Shown: positions 1 to 12,153, counted from the first letter of the stretch. The stretch is 64,000 bases of DNA from Strigamia acuminata (GCA_949358305.1 OX442314.1:54197369-54261368); one strand, 5' to 3'. Translations and numbers: made by a program. Notes: a model not told the origin generated them from the sequence alone.

Positions 1-1047
1 GCAAATTGTAACAGAATTTGGAATTGCTGTCTTAGGTGAGTGTCATTGCATTTTGGTAGGTTTGTTGTTTCATAAAAGGGAGAGCTAAAAAAATAAAATG
101 AGTTACATTGTGTTTGATTATTGTTAAGTATATACAAACATGGATTTCATGAACCATTAACTGTAGTCGAAAAGTCAGTTAAAATTTACAGTTAACCTTT
201 TACTACACTGTAACAGCTGTGTGCTTGCTGACTGATACTGAAAGCAGAATAAAGCAGACTGCTACCTGCCAAAAGAGGAGACAAGCTACTGCACACCCAA
301 TTCTGTTTTTACACGATTTTGACAACACAGGTGTAGAAATGACAGAGAACTGTTTTGGATTTATGGGCCCTTTCATTCAATATCTAAGTGTCATTGTGTC
401 ATGACTTTTCCTATTGCTGTGACGCATTTGCATCCAAACACACCTGGTTGAATAACCATGTGGACAACGTGGTCGGTTTGTCAGAGATCCAACTTATGTT
501 AAACCATTTTAAGGCTACTTTTGCACCATTCTACTTGCACTTGCTGCAGGTGACTCTTTAGAACCAGGAACTCCTCCTGGCCTACTGACGAGTGTACCAA
601 GTGGGTCATTTTGGAACTGTTGTCTGTCACTTGGGAACCGGTCGCAAAATAATCTCACAGGTCTTAATCTATCTGAGGGAATGAGTTGTTATAACACGTG
701 TACCTGCACTTAATTTTCTTCCGGATACAAGGACTCAAGCAGCCAATTAAATTGTCATTGCAAGGATTTCGTTTTGTGCTGATGAAGTTATACTGTAACA
801 GAAATTTAGATTCTGAATGTTAATAGAATTGAAATATAAGGAGAATTTAAACATTAATAAATATTCATCATCCGGAGTCTGTCTGTCTATCCGACCTCTG
901 TCTCCTTTGAAACTGATAGACGGATTTCAAGTTTGAAATGTGCAGTCGACTGCTCTTGATGGGTCGGGCCACAGGATTGGGCTACATTGGGTCAATGAAA
1001 CCCAAACGAGGGCGACCAACGAAGGCGGAAGCTGTTGAAAAACACCA
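1..1047. other. No gene recognised
   Basis: AT-rich sequence with only short open frames. No domain, repeat unit or transposon terminus was recognised here. Confidence 0.5.
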
Positions 1048-1988
1048 GGAACCGACACAAATGACACTAAAATTCCTTGGATTTCCACTAAAAAAAACTA
1101 ACTCTCTCATTTACTGAATTTTCCACTAACGCTCCTTTTTTGTTCCACTAAATTTAAACACTAAAAAAAAACTAAATTTCCCACTACTGAGTTTAGCCCA
1201 CTATAAAAAACTAAGTACATCCACTATTTCTACTAATTTTTTTATTACAAAAGGAAGGCCTTCCTGGCTTTCGATGGTCTATCTCGCTTCCTTTTCTCGC
1301 CCAAAGGCACGTTCTACTTAGGTACTGCTCAATAATAGGACAAGAACAAGTTCCCTCATCCCAACAAGACCTCTTCATGGCCACGCGGATGTCCACGACG
1401 ACACACCACCCTCGTTCGCTCCCCGATAATCCACGGCGTGGTCGCTAGACTTCCCAATTGCTGCAGCGCCTTGCGGAGCTTCCAACAATTGGGGAGTCCG
1501 CCGGCTCATCGGGGAGCGGCAGGAGTCAACAAACGAGGGTGGTGTGTCGTCGTGGACATTCGCGTGGCCATAGTCGTCCATGAAGATGTTGCAGCTGGCG
1601 AGGGGCCCCGAGGTCTTGTTGGGACTGGGTCCCGACACGTGACTAGAACTGGGGACTAGGACTCGGGCCTTGGCGGGGACTCGGTTGCGAGAGCGGGCGA
1701 CTGTTGGGGCGCTCTTAGACCATGCGGGGAAAGGGTTGGTCGTCCTCAACGTTAGCCAAACGTTCGCACAGCTGCAGCACAAAAAAAAACAAAAAAAAAA
1801 CATAGAAGTAGTAGTGGTAACAATAGATTTTTTTTCCCAAATTTAATTTTAGTGGAAAATTTAGTTTTTTTTTATTATTAAAATTAGTGGAGCAAAAAAG
1901 GAGCGTTAGTGGAAAATTCAGTAATTAGCGAGTTAATTTATTTAAAGTGGAAATCGGAGGACATTTAGTGGATCAATAAATGGGACCC
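1048..1988. mobile_element. Foldback (MULE-like) element, copy A
   Basis: The left arm (about 1048-1230) is an imperfect reverse complement of the right arm (about 1815-1988); both carry repeated CCACTAA / TTAGTGG words and A- or T-runs. The centre (about 1240-1790) is GC-rich, unlike the arms. The right end reads AAATGGGACCC, the same terminus as the copy at 8618-9393. The left end is diverged and its position approximate, and no target duplication is visible. The right end abuts the truncated reverse transcriptase of the neighbouring gypsy relic, so this element or a later deletion removed the rest of that pol gene. The MULE-like assignment comes from the 9-bp duplication seen at the other copy. 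Confidence 0.7.
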
Positions 1989-3300
1989 ATGGGACTCCAA
2001 AAAGCAGTCTTCGGTCTATCTTCAGACCGAACTTCAATCTGCCAATATCCTTTGGCTAGATCAATTGTGCTAAGCCATTCAAATTTTCCGACTTCGCGCA
2101 AAATTTCCTCAATGGTTGGCATTTGAGGCGGGTTATATTTGGTGTGTGCATTGATTTTTCGAAAATCAATACACAGCCGCGGATCACTTCCTGGTATCAT
2201 GACTACGACAGTTCTCATGCTATAGTCTCCTTCAGCCTTGGGGACTATTCCTTTGTCAAGCATATCTTGGCAAAGTTGGCGAATAATTTTCCTTTTTTGT
2301 GGATTTGAGCTTTTAAAGGGAACACGAATAGGTTTGTCCGTGTCAAGTTCTATCTCATGTTGGATGAGATGTATTCTTCCAGGTTGCTTTAAAAGAATTC
2401 GCTTGTGTTTATTTAACACTTGTTTAAGCATTAAAGTTTGTTCTAAATTTAAATTGGCTTCTTCGACCAATTTCTGGACCACGTTTTCTTCGTTTACTTT
2501 GGCCTGAAAAATAGATGCAGAATTGTCTTTTGCAAAAATTGCAAAAGTGGATTCTGACTCTTCTATTTTTTTATTGTAACGGTCTAAAATCGCTTGTGGA
2601 ATGTAGGGCAAATCGCTATTAATTGGCTCCACAAAATTCCACGACATTGTTTTCGGGTTAGGCTGTATATTTAATTTTTTCATAATATCACAGCCTAATA
2701 ATACCATGGGATATTTGTTATATATCACAATAAAGGGGTGTCGAAGAACACGGTGTGTCCATTGAAATGACAGATGGAGAGTTCCATCGGGAATGACGTC
2801 ATCGCTAGCCGTGGTGATGCGTACATCTGGTCCAATTGGTCGAATATATTTTTCTAGACCTAGGGAATTGACTACAGAGCGTGCTAAAAAACTTTTGTTA
2901 GCACCCGAGTCTAACATTCCTGTAATAGAGCCTTTTAAAGTTTGCAATTTTAGAATTGGCAAATTATAGCTGTTTGGAATTCCAGCTATTTTGCACTCAA
3001 ACTTTCTACCAACTTTTGGAGCTTCTATTGGAGGCTCCAATGGTAGTTCATCTAGTAGCTCATTTGTTACTAGAGTTGTTGCTACAAGTAGCTTGATACA
3101 TTCATCAAGTTCAGCCATTTCTGGACTTGGAATTGGTTCAGTTCCTGATTTTACATTTATTGTAATTTCAGATGCAGGGCTATTTTTCTCAATAGGTCTA
3201 TTAACTAATTCTCTGAAAAATGTTTCACCAATTTTGTCCAACAGAAACTTCTTTCAAGTCAGACAAATCAAATTCGGGAAAAATTAGAGGTTCTAGTTTT
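1989..3300 (-). pseudogene. Ty3/gypsy pol fragment: protease and N-terminal reverse transcriptase
   Basis: The reading frame (1973-3241, minus) encodes an aspartic protease with the motif LDSGAN near 2901-2915, a flap/core region ending VLLGCDIM, and the start of a reverse transcriptase: fingers motif DPRLCIDFR and palm motif DLAKGYWQIE. It stops at SPMGP, where the foldback element begins, so the YxDD loop, RNase H and integrase are missing. The order protease then RT, with a short spacer, matches the intact pol at 16349-20419, and several motifs are shared (QPNP, NPQKR, DPRLCID), so this is a divergent member of the same lineage. The fragment is broken and cannot make a working Pol. Confidence 0.88.
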
Positions 3301-3382
3301 TCTTTAATTTTAGACGGTAATTCTAAATTTTGGTCTACTTTTTCCGAGGGTGCAGTATTCACTAGACCAGGCAAATCTGCAT

Positions 3383-6252
3383 TTACATGTTTTTTCGAAG
3401 GAGTTCAACCAAATTTCTTACAGCCTTTTCAAGTTCACCCGTTGGGGTGGACTTGCTTTTCGTTCTATCAGGACAATCATTTTGCCAATGACCCAGTTTA
3501 TTACAAATATTACAAGGGTCAGTGGAAGGTGATTTTTTCGCTGCTGCTGGTGAAGCAGAGCAAGAACGAACTGATTGTTCTGGTGACACTGCAGGTGACT
3601 TCGAATTTCTATTCGTATTAACCTTCTTTGCGTCGAATGAAACTGTTTTTGGTTTCATAGCTGGTTTGTACTTTCCAGCTACAGGATTATTTTTTGTAAG
3701 TAGAGCGGTGGGTTTGCCATCAGTTTCTACTTGTTCTGTTTCTCCTTCAGAAACAGCTTCTTCCTCTGCATTCGTTAAATGTGACAACATTTCAGGTGCA
3801 GGGTGAGGATTTTTTGAATCCTTTTTTGAAGAGTCTTTTTTAGAGCTTTTACTCTCTAATTCTTCCAAGAAATCATCATATCTTGGGGGAAGTAACAAGG
3901 AGAGACCATGACTGGTTTCTTTGTTACGTTCAGCGAGCTTTTTCTCTCGCTTCATGTATGCTGCTTTTTCATCAGCATTTCGATAAGCTTTATATTTCTT
4001 ATCTAATGTTATTTGATTAGCTTCCATAAATTTGGATAGTTCTGAAAATTTTCCAGGATCAAGAGAATTAGACATCATTAGAATATTATTTGAATATTCA
4101 GTAGACCAGCCCTAAACTGGTCATCTACAGACGCATCACATAATTTAAGTGGCATTTTTGCTAGTAAGTTCTCCGCGCGTAATAAATAAGCGCGTAAACT
4201 TTCTCCTTTACATTGTTTCAAGTTCCTCCAGAGTAGACGAATGTCTTCACTGGATTCCCCGAAACTGTACATGAATTGTTTTACAAAATCGTCCCATTTT
4301 GTAAAATTTCTTCTGGTAAACCAGTCGTTTGCTTCATCAAGCAAAACTTTCGGTATTAATTTGGTGAGTGCGTCTTCACACCCAAAACTATGCATTCGAG
4401 CTAGTTCTAAAATTTCAGCTAGGAATTTAGATCCGGCTAGCCAAGAACCATTAAATGCATTTGGAATTATTCGATCCCATCGAATAAATCTTTCTTCTAT
4501 CGTTCTATGCGTCCATTTATCAGACGTATATTCAGTTATCTTTTGCAAAATGACTTCATCTATTTTGTCTTTTTGCTCTATTGATTTGCTAGTCTTTTAG
4601 AGAAGCCGATCAATTTCTTCTTTAGTGTAGAACTGATTAGATTGAGTTTCATTTTCAGTTCGACTGTGTCGCTGACGTCTGGATCGTGGACAAGATCGCG
4701 AGGACTCAGCGTCTGAAGTAGATGAGCTGTGACCATTATTAGGTGGAGGATTGGGATCCGGTGGATCGTTATCGTTCGAGGGTCGGTGATTCCCATTTGG
4801 AGGTCCCCTTCCACCTTGATTGTCTTTGGAAGAGCCGTGATTACCAGAGTTACCACCTCCTCCAGGATCATCCCCATCTGGTGGTCCTCCGCCAAGTGGA
4901 TTACTTCGATAACGTGGTGGGTCACGAACATCTTCGTGACACCCTCTTTTAGATGAATTATTGTTTTCATTAAAAGATTGTTTATCATTACGTGGGTTTC
5001 CACGTTGTCTGTTTTTTGCAGCTAACAGATCTATAAGTTTATCACCGTTATTAAAAAATCGATCAAAACTTTGAGAGGTTTTAAGATTTTTTGAAGTCAG
5101 GTGGGTCAGGCTCACGCTTTCTCTTCTTTTGACTTCTAATGCTATGCAATGCAGTGAGTCATCACTGCTTGAGCAACCTGACTGACTCCCATTTCTAGAG
5201 TTAGTCGACTGTAAATTAATTGTGGAAGGTAATTTTGAAACATCTTTTGTAGATTTTTTGTCAGGTTTAACAAAAACATCATCTTCACAAACTGTTTGAA
5301 TGTGAGTAACTACTTCTTCAAATTCTTCTTGAGCCTTTAACAGGTCGGCACGTAAAATTTTATTTTCACGTGTTTGTGCTGTCAAGTCGGCTCTTAGTAG
5401 TTGCTCAGCAGTAGACAAATTTTTTGTATACTGCCCTTCATTTATCACAGCCTGGTTGCCTTGCGAGAAATACTTCATTTTCTCGTTCAGCTAATCTTTT
5501 TGCACGAGCTTCTTGCTCGGCAGAGCGTTGGTCTAACATCTGTTTTGATGCTAGAACATCACGCTCTCGTGCTTTCGAATTAAGATTTGCTGTAATTAAT
5601 TCAGAATTAGCAATTTTCAAATTCTGATTCGCAGTTTCTAAATCTCTTTTAGCTTCGGATAATCTTTGAAGAGATTTTTGCTGTTCCTCGTGAGTAGCGG
5701 TAAAAACTCCAATTTTTACTTCCAGCTCGGCGATACAGAGATGATCGTTCGCTTATTGTTGCATGAGCGCCGCGTTGTGCTCTCGAAGTTCAGCATTTGA
5801 CTGTTCCATTTTAGCTATTACTTCATTATGTTTATCTTGACTGTGTTTGGCTACCATAGCTTTATGAATTTGTTCGACAGTCATTTCTTCAGTCACTTCT
5901 ATTCCTGCAAGCCTTGCTTGCGTGGTGATTGCTTCCATCATTGTGTAGCGCAGCGGAGAATGAGGAGTTTCCATGTCGACATCCTCGGAAGAATCAGGTG
6001 GTCTTCTCCGTGTGCTGGTGTTGACAAGGTCGACGGCGAGTGAAATTCACTCGGCGACTCAGCTCGCTGTACGCTGACGTTGAGCTCGTCTTTTCGTGAT
6101 TTGGAGCTTTCGCTCGTAATCGGAATATTTAATTCCAACTGTCCGTGGAGTGATGGAGAATCACTCTCTTCATGTAGTGGCTCTATTTCTAGAGCTTGCC
6201 GTTTTTTGGCAGGGCAACCGCGAGGTCGTTTCTCAGCAACTGACGTAGCCAA
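3383..6252 (-). pseudogene. Decayed Ty3/gypsy gag
   Basis: The gag region is split into pieces on the minus strand. From N to C terminus they are: a start near 6252 with a basic AT-hook-like stretch (KRPRGCPAKKRQ); glutamine- and alanine-rich coiled-coil segments at 5753-5974 and 5438-5620; 4597-5478 (coiled coil, then Gly/Pro/Asn-rich); 4078-4548 (retrotransposon Gag core with WxRWDR, FNGSWLAGSKFL and W-DDFVKQFM); and 3383-4078 with one zinc knuckle CNICNKLGHWQNDC. Frame changes near 5980, 5460 and 4078, plus in-frame stops near 5753 and 4597, separate the pieces. This Gag would bind element RNA and build particles if intact, but it is inactivated. Confidence 0.82.
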
Positions 6253-6344
6253 TTTGTTGAGAAAAACAAAGAGAAAGAATAGAAAAAGAAAAGACAGTTA
6301 CTAATGGCGGGAAATAGTTAACTAGCGAATCTAAACAATTGGAA

Positions 6345-6362
6345 ATTCCGGCCGGGCTCCCA
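6345..6362 (-). promoter_or_regulatory. Putative primer binding site of the gypsy relic
   Basis: Two bases inside the LTR end, reading on the minus strand, is TGGGAGCCCGGCCGGAA. It begins with the TGG expected opposite a tRNA CCA end. The tRNA was not identified. Confidence 0.5.
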
Positions 6363-6364
6363 AG

Positions 6365-7164
6365 TGTTGCGATCCGGGTATTTACTTGACAAAATACTAA
6401 CCTTATTGTCAAGTAACATGCAATTGAGATGCCGTTGATAGGACTTAACTTTGACGCCTGTAAACTGGTGTCTAGGGGTAATTTTAAGAAAGGAAAACTA
6501 CAGTTTGAATTGAATGAAAATAATTCAATAACTTTATTCGGTGAATTTACAATGAATATGATAATTATAAAACTGATAATTTTGACTAGTAATTAGAAGA
6601 ATAAAATAGAGAAGGAATGAAATAGAGCGTGAGCGGTGAGACTCACGCTAAACAAAGAAATCTTTTGGGCGCGTAACAAACGGAGTTTGTCACGTACACC
6701 AAAAATGGTAAGGCGGACTCGCCGAGACAAATTTCGCCGCTCGTACGATGGGTAAACTGTAGACTCCGGAGGAAGCTCGCGGTGGTCTACAGTTGTTCTC
6801 AACTCACCAAACTAACACTATCAATACTTGAAGTTTCAGGGTTTTCCTATTCAAAGCAGTGATGTTGTGTTGTTGTTGGTGATGTGGTCGAGAGTGAGCA
6901 AAACCGCCAAAATTTGGGGTTTTTTTATGCATTCTCTGGTCCTGCGCACAAAATGTGCGTAGTGTTGATTTTGATGCAATACAGGATGTAGTACATCACC
7001 ATCATCACTCTGACGTAATGCCCTGGCTCAAAGAGGGTAAAGTGTGCCTGGGGGATTTCCGCTCCCAAGTTACACTTTTGGCGTGTGCCATATTAAACAA
7101 TTAAATAAATAATTATTTAAGTGGTGACGATGATTTTATGCGAAATAAAACCAGGGTCACCACA
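6365..7164 (-). mobile_element. 5' LTR of the decayed Ty3/gypsy element
   Basis: On the minus strand it starts TGTGGTGACCC at 7164 and ends TCGCAACA at 6365, giving about 800 bp with TG...CA ends, followed at once by a primer-binding-like site and the gag region. The first eleven bases are the same as the start of the 13.5-kb element's LTRs, which ties the two families together. No 3' LTR is present because the element is truncated in pol. The transcript would run to lower coordinates. Confidence 0.75.
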
Positions 7165-7498
7165 CTGTATGTTCTGATGTTTTGGTATTGGTAAATATTC
7201 GGTAGTTTGTTGCCTAACTGCGGTAAACTGTACTTGTAATCTTTTAACAGAATATAACAAATTCAATAAATGTTAAATTTTATTCTTTCTTTTAAACCTT
7301 GATATTGCTAAACGGTATATTAACGTGTGTTCAATTCATAAATTATTGTCTTACCTTTTGCACAGTCGTTATAGCAATGGTCCTAAGAGGTTGTTCACCA
7401 TCACGACTTCTAATAATCAATTGCATTTCAACATTTTCTTCATATGTAAGATGCGCTACTGGTGACGGATGTATCAATATCTATATTTTTAAAGAAGA
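7165..7498. other. No gene recognised
   Basis: AT-rich DNA between the gypsy LTR and the minisatellite. No feature was recognised. Confidence 0.4.
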
Positions 7499-7735
7499 AA
7501 TAGAAAATTTCAATTGGATCTAGAAAATTTTAATTGAATCTAGAAAATTTTAATTGGATCTAGAAAATTTCAATTGGATCTAGAAAATTTCAATTGGATC
7601 TAAAAAATTTCAATTGGATCTAGAAAATTTCAATTGGATCTAGAAAATTTCAATTGGATCTAGAAAATTTTAATTGGATCTAGAAAATTTCAATTGGATC
7701 TAGAAAATTTCAATTGGATCTAAAAAATTTCAATT
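7499..7735. repeat. 20-bp minisatellite, about 12 units
   Basis: A unit of the form TCTAGAAAATTTCAATTGGA repeats head to tail with no spacers. Units differ mainly at one C/T site (TTTCAATT or TTTTAATT), one G/A change (GGATC or GAATC) and an occasional TAAAAAATT variant. The interspersed variants suggest unequal exchange or replication slippage. Confidence 0.95.
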
Positions 7736-8608
7736 ATTTACAGCCTGCCATCTCAACTTTTCCTTCTGTAAGAAATTGTTATTACATGAAAAGAAATGCT
7801 ATTAGGAATGGGACTCGATTTAAGCAGCCCCGTCTTTGACTCCTTTTCCATCCAAGAATGAATTAAATTCTCCCCACTCTAAACCATGCCGAGACAACTA
7901 TTGCAACACACATGTTTCTTGACTATTTTGAAGATGAATATACGGAGCGTTTTATTGGTAATCTGGCAATTTGTCGTCCATATCGTAAGTAGTTTGTTCC
8001 CTCACGTTACCATGTTCCTGCCTCTACTAGTAAATGTTTTTCTCTATGTAAATAAAGGAGCAGTTTCCCAGAAAAAAAGTAATAATCCACATTTTTATGA
8101 GCACATCATTGTTTGAGAGCATTTTGACATTGCTGGAAAGCTTTGTACTGTACTTGTATAACTCATACACTATAATATTCTTAATTATAAATTATTCCGG
8201 GTCGGAATAATTCCGTATTTTATCAAAAAGTGTTTTTATTAAATTTAGAGAGTCATTTTAAAAAGAAACTTGGTTTCATTATTTCATATTGTATAAGTCT
8301 TTTTGAAAGCATCTGCCTTCTTCCTTTTTAGTAATAAAAAGGAAGATTTCAACAAAGTTAAAGAGGAAATAAAACACGTTTAATCGGATTTAAAAATGAC
8401 AATTATTTCCTGTTGCCATCACAGCTTTCCCTTCTTTTGTTTTTACAATACTAAACTAATGACCATTTCGCCTCATGAACTAAAATAAATTGAAATTTCT
8501 TTTAAAATATAAGGTTTATAAAACCAATTCTGTTAATCAGCAAAATTGTTTTATTTTGTTATGTTGCTGAAAACGAATGTGTAGTGCAAGAACGACCGGA
8601 GAGAACTG
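7736..8608. other. No gene recognised
   Basis: AT-rich DNA with short open frames only. Nothing supportable was found. Confidence 0.4.
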
Positions 8609-8617
8609 ATTTTATTC

Positions 8618-9393
8618 GGGCATAAATTAAAATCCCACTAAAGTGGCTTAGATTTCCACTAAAAAAAAACTAAATCTTACACTGACTGGTTTTTCCATTA
8701 TCGGTAATTTTTTGTCCCACTAATTTAACTAAGCCAAAAAAAACTATTTTTTCCACTAAAAATATTTTTTCAATCCAACTTATTTTTTCACTAAAAAAAC
8801 TTATTACATCCACTTTTTCTCCTATTAAGAAATGAAGGCCCGGCATCTCGACGGGGAGTCCGAGGTCTTGTTAGGACTGGGTCCCGACACGGGACTAGGA
8901 CTGGGGCTTTAGCGGGGACTCGGTTGCGAGGGGCATCAAAGTTTTGTTTGGTCCCGACACGTGACTAGGACTGGGGCCTTGGCGGGGACTCGGTTGCGAG
9001 GGGCATCGAGGTCTTGTTAGGACTGGGCAGGGACTTGGTTGCGAGGGGCATCGAGGTCTTGTTGGGTCCCGACACGTGACTAGGACTGGGGCCTTGGCGG
9101 GGACTCGCTTGCGGGAGCGGACGACTGTTGGAGGGCTCGTAGACCATGCGGGGGGATGGTTGGTCGTCCTCTTTGCCCGCTGAGACGGACTTGAGGTGCA
9201 AAACGTTCGCAAAACTATTTTACCAAAGTAGTAATAGTAGTGGTAAATCAGTTTTTTCTTGCAAATTTAATTTTAGTGGAAAAAATAGTTTTTTTTGCCT
9301 TAGCTAAATTAGTGGGACAAAAAATTACCGATAGTGGAAAAATCAGTCAGTGTGAGATTTAGTTTCTTTTTAGTGGGGTTTTAAATGGGACCC
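8618..9393. mobile_element. Foldback (MULE-like) element, copy B, with 9-bp target duplication
   Basis: The terminal inverted repeats are about 135 bp: left arm from 8618 (GGGCATAAATTAAAA), right arm ending 9393 (TTTTAAATGGGACCC). The element is flanked by the 9-bp direct repeat ATTTTATTC at 8609-8617 and 9394-9402. A 9-bp duplication and long arms fit Mutator-like/foldback elements. The GC-rich centre (about 8830-9200) holds an imperfect tandem repeat of roughly 65-70 bp built on GACTAGGACTGGGGCCTTGG. No transposase is present, so this is a non-autonomous copy. Its centre is homologous to the centre of the element at 1048-1988. Confidence 0.88.
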
Positions 9394-9570
9394 ATTTTAT
9401 TCAGCTAACTGGGGGTACAGAGGGTGAATACTCAAACAATAAAACACTGCAATTTTTAATTTATTTCCTTGTCTTAGTTTGTCCAATGTCCCTCCCATGG
9501 ATTATCAAACATTCCCTCGTCAATATGAAAATGTTCACAATACGCTTCCGTATAAAGTGTGTAAACGTCC

Positions 9571-10287
9571 ATAGGACATTACAGTAGCTGCATTCAAAAA
9601 TTAAAATATTTGTGTTTTAACAATTTTAGTTTAAGTATATTCTAAGTTTAAATTTTGAGTGTGAGAATTTTAACTCTATTTTAGAAAATTGACAATATGT
9701 GATAACTTTTACATGACATCATTGATCACCTGATGTGTAATCAATACCAAAATGAAGCATATAATACTCTTCAAGCGATTAGAAAGAAGTATGAATTGTT
9801 GGAATGTTATTATTTTTAGTGGGATTTAAAATTTTTATGCCTTGCTGATAGAAGGGAGGTAGAAATTTTAAAAGAGTATGACCAACTGACACCAGAGGTC
9901 ATTGATAGCATCAATTCAAATATGAAGTCATTGGATATGACATGGAGAAAGAAAGAAGCAATTAATTAATAAAGCATGTAAGTAATATTTATTATCAATC
10001 TTAGTTAGAAAAATATCAAATTTTATGGTTTGAATAAAAATGGTATAAAATTAAAGATACATGTTCACATGTGAGTTACCTATTTTCATGAAAATTCTTC
10101 AGAAATTGAAATTCAAAATTTTTGTATTTATGTTTTATGTGTGTGTGGCACAAAATTTTAAAATAAAACAGGAATGTCTTAAGTTGTGAAATGATGTCAT
10201 GTAATTACAGATAAAATTTTAATTTTTGAGTGCATGGATTTTAATTTAATTTAGCTTCAATTTTAACAAAACTTTGTATACAAATGT
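9571..10287. mobile_element. Left part of an old AT-rich repeat with inverted ends
   Basis: The left end (about 9571-9620, CAGTAGCTGCATTC then AAAAATTAAAA) is an imperfect inverted match to the right end at about 12090-12153, which resumes after the LTR element at 25658. The repeat is interrupted twice: by the solo LTR at 10288-11989 and by the 13.5-kb element, which landed a few bases from its right end. It carries no recognisable transposase, and its superfamily is not assigned. Confidence 0.5.
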
Positions 10288-11989
10288 GTGACGATTCTAC
10301 TTTTGGCTGATTTATTAGCCGGATAACTAGATAAATAGGTCTGAACAAGACGTTGTTAAGTCTTACAACCACCTGACCGAGATAAGCTACGAAATGTGCG
10401 CTAAAATGAATATATTACGAATAATTACAAACTTACAGTTTTACATGCTTTATTAACGAGATACAATTGGATCTGGGTTCTATGCTCGTGTAAACGGGCG
10501 GCAACGGCTGGTTGAGGATCCGGGCGGTCCGGAAGAATAGGGCTGACTGGTCGGCATCGTCACAACGAACGCTACGGAGACATATGGGGCTCCGTGGCTC
10601 AAACACGTTGAATGCAAAGAATCCTTCGCATTTGCCGAGTTCTAACTTACCGACCATTCAATCGAATGAGTCGGACTTCGAATACATCTAGAGCTATAAA
10701 AACATAACAAATAAAGTTAGATATTATTTTTTGGGCGGGGACAGTCACGATGGCCGTGAAACCATCGAGGGAAGTTTTGACACTTCCATTCGCCAGCATG
10801 CCTTACGATAACTCGATCTCGTGATCCAGAACCGGATAATATAATTGTTGGATTACCATGGTCCAAGTATTTGTTTAACACAATGTAACACATTGCTCAC
10901 GGGCTACCAACCCGACGTGTTGCCTGTAGACGGGCCCTTTACTGACTTCCGACGATAGCGTCAGATATCACAGAAGGACCAACAAGTTACCCTAGGTAAC
11001 GAGTAACATGGACCCCAGTAGTCCGTTCGCTGACTGGAGACACGAATGTCCCCATCTACAGAAGGACCAACAAGTTACATGTGTAACAGACCCTGCGAAG
11101 TCAGTTTACTGACTGTTGGCATAAAATGCCAGTTACACAGAAGGATCCACAAGTTACCTTAGTAACGGAACCTGAGAAGACATTTTTTACCGACTGGAAA
11201 CATGACATGTTCCGTATACCGAAGGGGCAACAAGTTACATGAAGTGACAGTCCCTGAGAAGACATTTTTTACCAACTGGTAACACGAATGTCACCGTTTA
11301 CAGAAGGGGCAATGGTCGCCTTAGCAACAGTCCCTGAGAGTGCTTAATTACAACAACCACCCATGCTAAGTTCATAGCAGTTAGTTGAGGGGCCATTTCA
11401 TGTCGAAGCATGCTTATTACCGGCGTTAGCCATCCCGGATTCGCTCTGCAGCAACAATAACAGAACAGCGAATATATTAGTTAGAGAGTGGGATAAAATC
11501 CAGCATCATCAATAACATAAAAGTGATTACCGTATGCTTATTAAGTTGAGAGTTGAGGTTACCCGATGTGTCGATAAGAGAGAGAAATCAAACAATAACC
11601 AACAATACATTACAGACATACAGATAACCAAGAGAGTGAGCGAGCGCAACTTCCGGTTAAACCAATGCTTATATAGTTCTTTAGAACAATTAGATTGGCA
11701 ATCAGTGGCTGGATCCACAGATTTGTGGGTCACTTTAGTCCGGACCTAGTAGAAGACTTGGTCTGGACCTAGCAGAGGACTGGGTCCAAGAGGAACCCAA
11801 TTGGTTCCCTTTAACAGGTAAGTAAAACATGTGTCAAATAATGTATATTCAAAGCAATAAACAATATATATTTATTTGTTTAGTTTTAATAGTCATTAAA
11901 ACTCTTAATTCTCGTATTAAACCGCGCGCATTGATTAAACAGCGCCGTCTAGTGTGAACATTCGTAAATACGGTTTTATAACCGTCACA
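10288..11989. mobile_element. Solo LTR, copy A (about 1.7 kb)
   Basis: It starts GTGACGATTCTAC and ends CCGTCACA, so the termini are inverted copies of TGTGACG. It is flanked by the 5-bp repeat AATGT at 10283-10287 and 11990-11994. A diverged relative lies at 60685-62429. Shared internal landmarks are the GACGTTG...CCGAGATAAGCTACG block near the start, CGCCAGCATGCCTTACGA, a GCTTATATAGTTC box near 11670, a splice-donor-like CAGGTAAGTA at 11815-11824, an AATAAA near 11852 and AGCGCC(G/A)TCTA near the end. No internal coding region is attached, so it is a solo LTR. The boundary is ambiguous by one base. Confidence 0.75.
10971..11340. repeat. Tandem repeat inside solo LTR A, five units of 79-88 bp
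   Basis: CAGAAGGACCAACAAGTTAC-type units start near 10971, 11059, 11138, 11219 and 11301. Each contains a CGACTGG/TGACTGG word and a GTAAC word. The relative at 60685-62429 has only one such unit, near 61670, so the array expanded in this copy. Confidence 0.85.
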
Positions 11990-12153
11990 AATGTAATGCA
12001 AAACTGCACTTAAAATTGAAGTAAAATAGAGTTTAGTAAAGTTGTATTTTAGTTTGTATTTTTACCAATTTGAGTTTTATAGTCAGGAAATGATGTCAAT
12101 TTTGTTTTAAAATTGAACTAAAATACAAAATGTTTTAATTTTTGAATGCAGCT
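11990..12153. mobile_element. Right part of the old AT-rich repeat
   Basis: It continues the repeat left of the solo LTR and ends ATTTTTGAATGCAGCT, the inverted match of the left end near 9585. The 13.5-kb element follows directly. The last bases, AGCT (12150-12153), are the target duplicated by that insertion. Confidence 0.5.

Noticed and set aside
7499-7735. CRISPR-like array
   Set aside because: The repeats are contiguous with no unique spacers, and the window is eukaryotic. It is a minisatellite.
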